Made by a program: the position numbers and the translations under genes. A DNA stretch of 64,000 nt from Pseudoalteromonas amylolytica (lineage in GTDB: Bacteria; Pseudomonadota; Gammaproteobacteria; Enterobacterales; Alteromonadaceae): assembly GCF_001854605.1 (NCBI RefSeq), contig NZ_MKJU01000025.1, forward strand, positions 372,378 to 436,377, read 5' to 3'. How positions within the stretch are numbered: the first letter of the stretch is position 1; every line of letters starts with the position of its first letter. The notes beneath the pieces were generated by a model. It was not told where the DNA came from and ran no database searches. It saw only the letters and a program-made list of their open reading frames with translations. Shown here in pieces: positions 59,850 to 64,000 of the stretch.

Positions 59850-60536
59850 ATGGCGAGAAATAAAGTAGTTAGTACTGAAGACATATTATCAACTTTGTGT
59901 CGTTCTGTGACCGAGGTCCTCTCTTCGGCAAGTGGCAATCAAATAGCATATTCAGCGATGGTGCAAAAAATTACCCGTACGTGTATGCGCCCTGACATTG
60001 GGTGTTTTGTATTGTTTGATGGTGGGTTTACAGGCCTTGTCGTGACCAACTTTACAGCACAAGCGGCGATGGAAATCTACCAAGACTACATGCGCAGCAT
60101 GGGTATGCCAGAAGATGAGATCGCGAATAGTCACTTGTCTGATGATGTATCCAATGTGATGGGTGAGTTGATGAACCAAATTGTAGGGGATTTCACCAGC
60201 AAAGTACGTGAACAGTTGCATACGTCAATCACCCAAAATCAGCCGAAGATGATGGCGATTAACAAGCAGGTACAGATCTCTGTAGATACCACGATGGACC
60301 GCCCACAAGCGCGTCGAGTTACTTTTACCACTCAGAATCAAAATATTTTCTACCTAGAGCTGGCGATGGATAAAACCGAGTTTATCAAACTACATGACTT
60401 TGATATCGCCGAATCGGTAGACCCAGATACGATCATAGAACGCCAGGCTTCAAAAAATGAAGACCAGAGCAAGAAGCAGGCAGCAGATGATGCGGATGTA
60501 GCAGATGACGATTTTATGTCGGAGTTAGGTCTGTAG
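59850..60536 (+). CDS. DUF3334 family protein (CheX-like fold suspected)
   Basis: 228 residues. The family is best described as DUF3334 of gammaproteobacteria. A central 'VMGELMNQIVGDFTSKV' fits the E-x-x-N pattern of CheX/CheC phosphatases, suggesting a related fold, possibly without catalysis. The C-terminus is an acidic tail (Asp/Glu-rich, 205-228) after a Lys/Gln-rich linker. No membrane segment. Divergent from cmoA and followed by the flippase gene after 15 bases. Function unknown. Confidence 0.72.
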   Translation: MARNKVVSTEDILSTLCRSVTEVLSSASGNQIAYSAMVQKITRTCMRPDIGCFVLFDGGFTGLVVTNFTAQAAMEIYQDYMRSMGMPEDEIANSHLSDDVSNVMGELMNQIVGDFTSKVREQLHTSITQNQPKMMAINKQVQISVDTTMDRPQARRVTFTTQNQNIFYLELAMDKTEFIKLHDFDIAESVDPDTIIERQASKNEDQSKKQAADDADVADDDFMSELGL

Positions 60537-60551
60537 AGTTATTCACCCAAC

Positions 60552-61823
60552 ATGGATGTTTTAAAGCACGTTCTATCACTCGGCACCTTTACGGGGCTCA
60601 ACCATGTCAGCAGAGTTATTATGACTTTGCTGTTGGCCCGTTTTATGGGGGCCGAACATTTTGGCACGTTTGCCGCCTTACTCGCACTATGCGAAGTGCT
60701 TCTTTTACCTGCTAGCATGGGCTTTGCGTCATCGCTTATGCGTATTGCGCATCCTTTGTTTAAAAGCCAGCAACATGCATTGTTACAAGGGCTAAAACGA
60801 GTTTACTTAGCAGTTGCATTGAGCTTTGGGCTTATTTTTGCTGCCATTGTGCTGTTTGGCTACGCGCTATTTTCTCCTCACCAACTGGCAAATGAGCATT
60901 TAGAGTACCTAGTTTTAATAGTTCCTCTTGGAGCTCTTATGCAGTGTCAGGCAACATTTTTAATTGCGCTTGATGCCAAGCGGCGCGGCTTGCTGACACA
61001 GCAGTCACTGTTTGAAATATTTACAGCTGCTAGTTGCGCATATTTGTATTTTAGCCATGGACCATTACACCTTGAAATGGTCTGCCAAGCACTGATAGCC
61101 AGCATCAGTATTGTGGTGGTACTACAGTTCGCATTGATATTCCCGCTGCTGAAAAAAGACCAACCGGCGTATCAAACCAAGCATTGGTGTAAATCATCGT
61201 TGCGGTTGCTTGCAAGTGGGGCGGGTGTTGCTCTGGTCGCTAAACTTGATGTACTGCTTGTACATCATTGGTTAGGTCCAAAAGCAGTCAGTGTGTTTTA
61301 TCCTGCAGTGGTGATTGCTGGGTTGATGGCTATATTATCCAACGCGTTTGGTATGGTATTGAAGCCGCTGCTACTGAAAGAGCGTCCAGACAGCGCTGAG
61401 ATAGCTCAGACCATGCGCTGGTTTTGGTTGTGCAATTTAGTGTTTGTATCTGTACTTGCCATCGCAGCGTATCCCTTACTGGCATTGTACCATGAGCCTG
61501 AAATGGAGTCCGGTCATACGCTACTACTGATTTTGTTGCTAGCGCAGTTGGTCACCCCTTTGAGGGTATGTGCTAGCAGTACTATCAATTTACTAGGTGA
61601 GCCACTTTATAATCTATGGGTGTTGTTATTTGCAACAGCCGTTACGGTAATAGTTGCTTGGTATTGCCAGGCACAATTTGGCTTGTTGGGTATCGCTTGG
61701 GCCTTTTGTTTTGGTTTTGTGCTGGGTGCGGTGCTGCGCACTTGGTTGGTGATAAAGCATGGTTATCTTGATTTTGAGCAATTGTTTGGATTGACCAAGC
61801 GGTCAATAAAAGCTCAGTTGTAG
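60552..61823 (+). CDS. Wzx-like polysaccharide flippase (MVF/MOP superfamily)
   Basis: 423 residues, 10-12 transmembrane helices. The N-terminal 'LLARFMGAEHFGTFAALLAL' matches the oligosaccharide flippase family signature. It probably moves a lipid-linked glycan across the inner membrane. No glycosyltransferase or polymerase genes are nearby, so this is an isolated member and the substrate cannot be inferred. Only a weak ribosome site; it starts 15 bases after the DUF3334 gene. Its end overlaps the stop of the convergent YgjP-like gene by 21 bases. Confidence 0.82.
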   Translation: MDVLKHVLSLGTFTGLNHVSRVIMTLLLARFMGAEHFGTFAALLALCEVLLLPASMGFASSLMRIAHPLFKSQQHALLQGLKRVYLAVALSFGLIFAAIVLFGYALFSPHQLANEHLEYLVLIVPLGALMQCQATFLIALDAKRRGLLTQQSLFEIFTAASCAYLYFSHGPLHLEMVCQALIASISIVVVLQFALIFPLLKKDQPAYQTKHWCKSSLRLLASGAGVALVAKLDVLLVHHWLGPKAVSVFYPAVVIAGLMAILSNAFGMVLKPLLLKERPDSAEIAQTMRWFWLCNLVFVSVLAIAAYPLLALYHEPEMESGHTLLLILLLAQLVTPLRVCASSTINLLGEPLYNLWVLLFATAVTVIVAWYCQAQFGLLGIAWAFCFGFVLGAVLRTWLVIKHGYLDFEQLFGLTKRSIKAQL

Positions 61824-62306
61824 TTGTTGAAGCACTAGGAATAATCGTAAATCTAGCTCTAGCTGATGATATTCAGGCGCCATATGACAACACAATTGAT
61901 AGAATGCTTTGTTGTGTTCTTTTTCTTTAAAATGTGCCAACTCATGAACAACTAGTACCTTAAGTAAAGCTTCTGGGGCGTTTTTCAATTGCTCTGCAAT
62001 GGCTATTTCATGTTTTGCTTTTAACTTTCCGCCATGTTGATGGCTTTTAAAAGTGTGCGTTCCCAAAGCATTTTTTACCAAATCACTCTGCTTTTTATAC
62101 CTAACACTGTTCAAATTGGGCGCATTTTTTAAATAGCGCTGTTTTAGCTTATTGGTATATTCATACAATGATTTCTCACTTTGCAGTTGGTGAGCATGTG
62201 GGTACTTGTTCTTGAAATAGTGCTCTATCTTACCCGACGTGATCAGTTGCTGAACCTGAGTTTGAATGTGTTCCGGGTATTGAAGAAAATAATGTGAGAA
62301 ATTCAT
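61803..62306 (-). CDS. YgjP-like metallopeptidase domain protein (DUF45)
   Basis: 167 residues. The C-terminal half carries the zinc motif H-E-L-A-H in 'VVHELAHFKEKEHNKAFY', with a third ligand expected in that His-rich segment, as in YgjP/SprT-related domains. The N-terminal half is basic and helical. Predicted zinc protease or metal-dependent hydrolase, substrate unknown. Convergent with, and overlapping, the flippase gene by 21 bases. Confidence 0.88.
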   Translation of the reverse strand: MNFSHYFLQYPEHIQTQVQQLITSGKIEHYFKNKYPHAHQLQSEKSLYEYTNKLKQRYLKNAPNLNSVRYKKQSDLVKNALGTHTFKSHQHGGKLKAKHEIAIAEQLKNAPEALLKVLVVHELAHFKEKEHNKAFYQLCCHMAPEYHQLELDLRLFLVLQQLQLSFY

Positions 62307-62383
62307 GGTTTTAATTCTGGTACATGCTACAGCGGCTTATTATAATCGAATTCATTAATAAACACGACAACAAGGATAACGGG

Positions 62384-62797
62384 ATGTATAGGGCTAGTTG
62401 CTTGTGTGGCAAAGTTCAATTGAATATCACCGGTAGGATCAGCGACATCATTCATTGTCATTGCTCATTATGTCGAAAGTCCACGGGCACCGCGTTTGCA
62501 ACAAACGGTTTTGTAAATAGTGATGAGCTACAGGTGGTTCGTGGTCAGGATGCAATTAAGCATTTTGAGTTTAAGCCAGGTAGAAAACGCCACTTTTGCG
62601 CCAATTGCGCCAGTCCATTGTTCAGTTCAAACTCGGATTTACCGCAAAAGCTACGCTTACGCCTAGGCATTCTCGATTCAGACATTGATGAGCGGCCTAT
62701 GTCACATAACTTTGTAAGCAGTAAAGCGAACTGGGAAGACCTTGATGTTAAGTTGCCACAATACAACGGGTTTGAGCCTAGTCGTGGTAAAAGCTAA
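62384..62797 (+). CDS. GFA/CENP-V domain protein
   Basis: 137 residues. Zinc-ligand cysteines in 'CLCGKV', 'HCHCSLCRKSTG' and 'CANCASPLF' define the GFA (glutathione-dependent formaldehyde-activating)-like/CENP-V fold. Function of most members is unknown, and spontaneous rather than enzymatic formaldehyde binding has been argued for the founder. ATG 62384 has AAGGA upstream; the longer frame from 62324 is not conserved. Confidence 0.88.
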   Translation: MYRASCLCGKVQLNITGRISDIIHCHCSLCRKSTGTAFATNGFVNSDELQVVRGQDAIKHFEFKPGRKRHFCANCASPLFSSNSDLPQKLRLRLGILDSDIDERPMSHNFVSSKANWEDLDVKLPQYNGFEPSRGKS

Positions 62798-62828
62798 TAG
62801 CACGTTACTACATGAGTGGGAAAATTGA

Positions 62829-63677
62829 TCACAGTAAACTTGTTTGCTGTGGTTGCTGCTGTGCTGGGAATTCACCAAGTTTAACTTCTGGGCGGTTAAG
62901 ATCTTCAATAAATTGCTTGGCCAACAGCGGCGCATCATAATTATCAGCAGTATGAAAAAAGACGTAGGGTGTTTTGCCTTCATCTAACCAGTGATTAATT
63001 TTCTTTAGCCATGGTGCATAAAACTGACGATTGGCTTGCAAATCAGAACAGCCAACATAGCGCAAAACGGGCGCGTTACTGGTGGCAATAACATGTAACG
63101 GCACGCGTGGCTTTTTTCTTTGTGCATCAATAATCGCCTCGTTTGTGGCGGCCTCACTAAATAGAGGGCGTGTATCCATCATAATTCTATTGTATTGATT
63201 TTGAATCAAAAACTGATTAAATCGGCGCTCGTTATCCGCTTTATCGAAAAATGCGAGATGGCGAATTTCAATACCAAGTGGCAGCGCCGTTGGTAGTTGG
63301 GCACAAAACGCGGTGATGAGCGGTAAAAACTGTGGGCTACAGGCTTGGGGCAGTTGCAGCATCACTTGACCGACTTTATCAAAAATCGGTTCGAAAAGAG
63401 TTAACCAACGAGTAAGCTCACGTTGGCAGTTTTGTAACGCCAGTTCGTGAGAAATACGTTTGGGAATTTTAAACGTAAACTTGAAATCAGCGGGCACATC
63501 ATTGCGCCATTTAGTAATAGAACTGGGTTTTGGATCGGCATAAAAGCTAGTATTACCCTCAACAGAATTAAAAATTTGTGCATATTCTTGAAGCATTTGG
63601 CTGTGTTGGCAGTGGGAAGAGAAAAATCGTCCCTTCCAATGAGCTGCGCTCCATTGTGGGCAACCAAGATATAACAT
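62829..63677 (-). CDS. DUF72 family protein (YecE-like)
   Basis: 282 residues from ATG 63677 ('LYLGCPQWSAAHWKG'). TIM-barrel DUF72 features: 'NSVEGNTSFYADP', 'FKFTFKIPKRISHE', 'IEIRHLAFF' and a C-terminal 'YVFFHTADNYDAPLLAKQF'. Function unknown; E. coli YecE lies beside aspS and cmoAB, and here it also sits between those genes. The frame extends to 63770 but the extra 31 residues are not family-like. Confidence 0.9.
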   Translation of the reverse strand: MLYLGCPQWSAAHWKGRFFSSHCQHSQMLQEYAQIFNSVEGNTSFYADPKPSSITKWRNDVPADFKFTFKIPKRISHELALQNCQRELTRWLTLFEPIFDKVGQVMLQLPQACSPQFLPLITAFCAQLPTALPLGIEIRHLAFFDKADNERRFNQFLIQNQYNRIMMDTRPLFSEAATNEAIIDAQRKKPRVPLHVIATSNAPVLRYVGCSDLQANRQFYAPWLKKINHWLDEGKTPYVFFHTADNYDAPLLAKQFIEDLNRPEVKLGEFPAQQQPQQTSLL

Positions 63678-63848
63678 GTTATCGAGTTTTATAAGTCCGC
63701 TAATAGCGACAGTGTAATAAAGATGACGAATTTTAGAAACAAAATCGGATCGAGGATGACATTCAGACAAGGAATTTTATATAATCGCCGATAATTTTTC
63801 ATCTTAATGCCAGTTACCGGTCTTGTGTAACTGAGACACAGGAATACT

Positions 63849-64000
63849 ATGCGCTCTATATACTGCGGAAATTTAAACAAAAGCCATGTTGGACAAGAAG
63901 TAGAACTATGCGGTTGGATCAATAAACGCCGTGACCTAGGTGGCTTGATTTTTATCGACCTGCGCGACCGTGAAGGGTTAGTGCAAGTTGTTTTTGACCC
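63849..64000 (+). CDS. aspS: Aspartate-tRNA ligase, 5' part only
   Basis: The first 50 residues are visible; the gene continues beyond the window. '[19 protein letters not shown]' and '[19 protein letters not shown]' match the N-terminal OB-fold anticodon-binding domain of bacterial AspS. AGGA lies 8 bases before the ATG. Confidence 0.96.
   Translation, partial: MRSIYCGNLNKSHVGQEVELCGWINKRRDLGGLIFIDLRDREGLVQVVFD

Overview
The window reads as a chromosomal segment of a marine gammaproteobacterium of the Alteromonadales, most likely Pseudoalteromonas or a close relative. This is inferred from gene content (NagK/NagA/NagX/NagB cluster with NagR-type operators, PrkA-YeaH-SpoVR, DUF3334, an HrcA-like protein beside GrpE, Tpx with a signal peptide), moderate-to-low G+C and synteny; no rRNA or tRNA gene lies in the window to confirm it. 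Both edges cut genes: a DUF885-like protein on the left and aspS on the right.

Layout. 1-2.0 kb: DUF885-like tail, a DksA/TraR zinc-finger protein and dusC. 2.2-4.3 kb: a three-gene RiPP operon (hvfA-hvfB-hvfC type) whose secreted precursor carries 14 EGKCG motifs in seven pairs, followed by its MNIO/DUF692 enzyme and DUF2063 partner. This is the most notable system here. 4.4-10.1 kb: a 40-aa membrane protein, apt, dnaX (with a strong candidate -1 frameshift cassette), ybaB and recR. The usually contiguous ybaB-recR pair is split by a degraded integrase and a decapitated DUF3024 gene. 10.5-13.8 kb: htpG with a sigma-32 promoter, adk, tpx. 14-16.1 kb: a receiver-CheC protein and a PAS-GGDEF diguanylate cyclase. 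16.1-21.7 kb, mostly reverse strand: prkA-yeaH-spoVR operon and sodB. 21.9-28.6 kb: grxD and gltBD, the latter with an ArgR-like box.

28.8-36 kb: recN with two LexA boxes, a one-TM hypothetical gene, nadK, an HrcA-like regulator, grpE with its own sigma-32 promoter, a Bcr/CflA exporter and an M48 lipoprotein. 36.3-41.7 kb: a 2OG-Fe(II) oxygenase, then the N-acetylglucosamine utilisation cluster nagK-nagA-nagX-nagB, bracketed by two NagR-type operators. 41.8-48.5 kb: nudC-metC, a DAACS symporter, and a 1008-aa Ig-like lipoprotein with EF-hand-like loops. 48.8-55.4 kb: topA, small exported proteins, an NhaC antiporter, a lipoprotein and a YafJ-type amidotransferase. 55.5-64 kb: purM-purN-DUF3108, cmoA-cmoB, a DUF3334 protein, a Wzx-like flippase, YgjP, a GFA/CENP-V protein, a DUF72 protein and the start of aspS.

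Most of the window is conserved housekeeping. Accessory interest concentrates in the hvf operon, the recombination scar between ybaB and recR, a few small unannotated proteins, and well-preserved regulatory sites (sigma-32, LexA, NagR-like, ArgR-like, unidentified palindromes).
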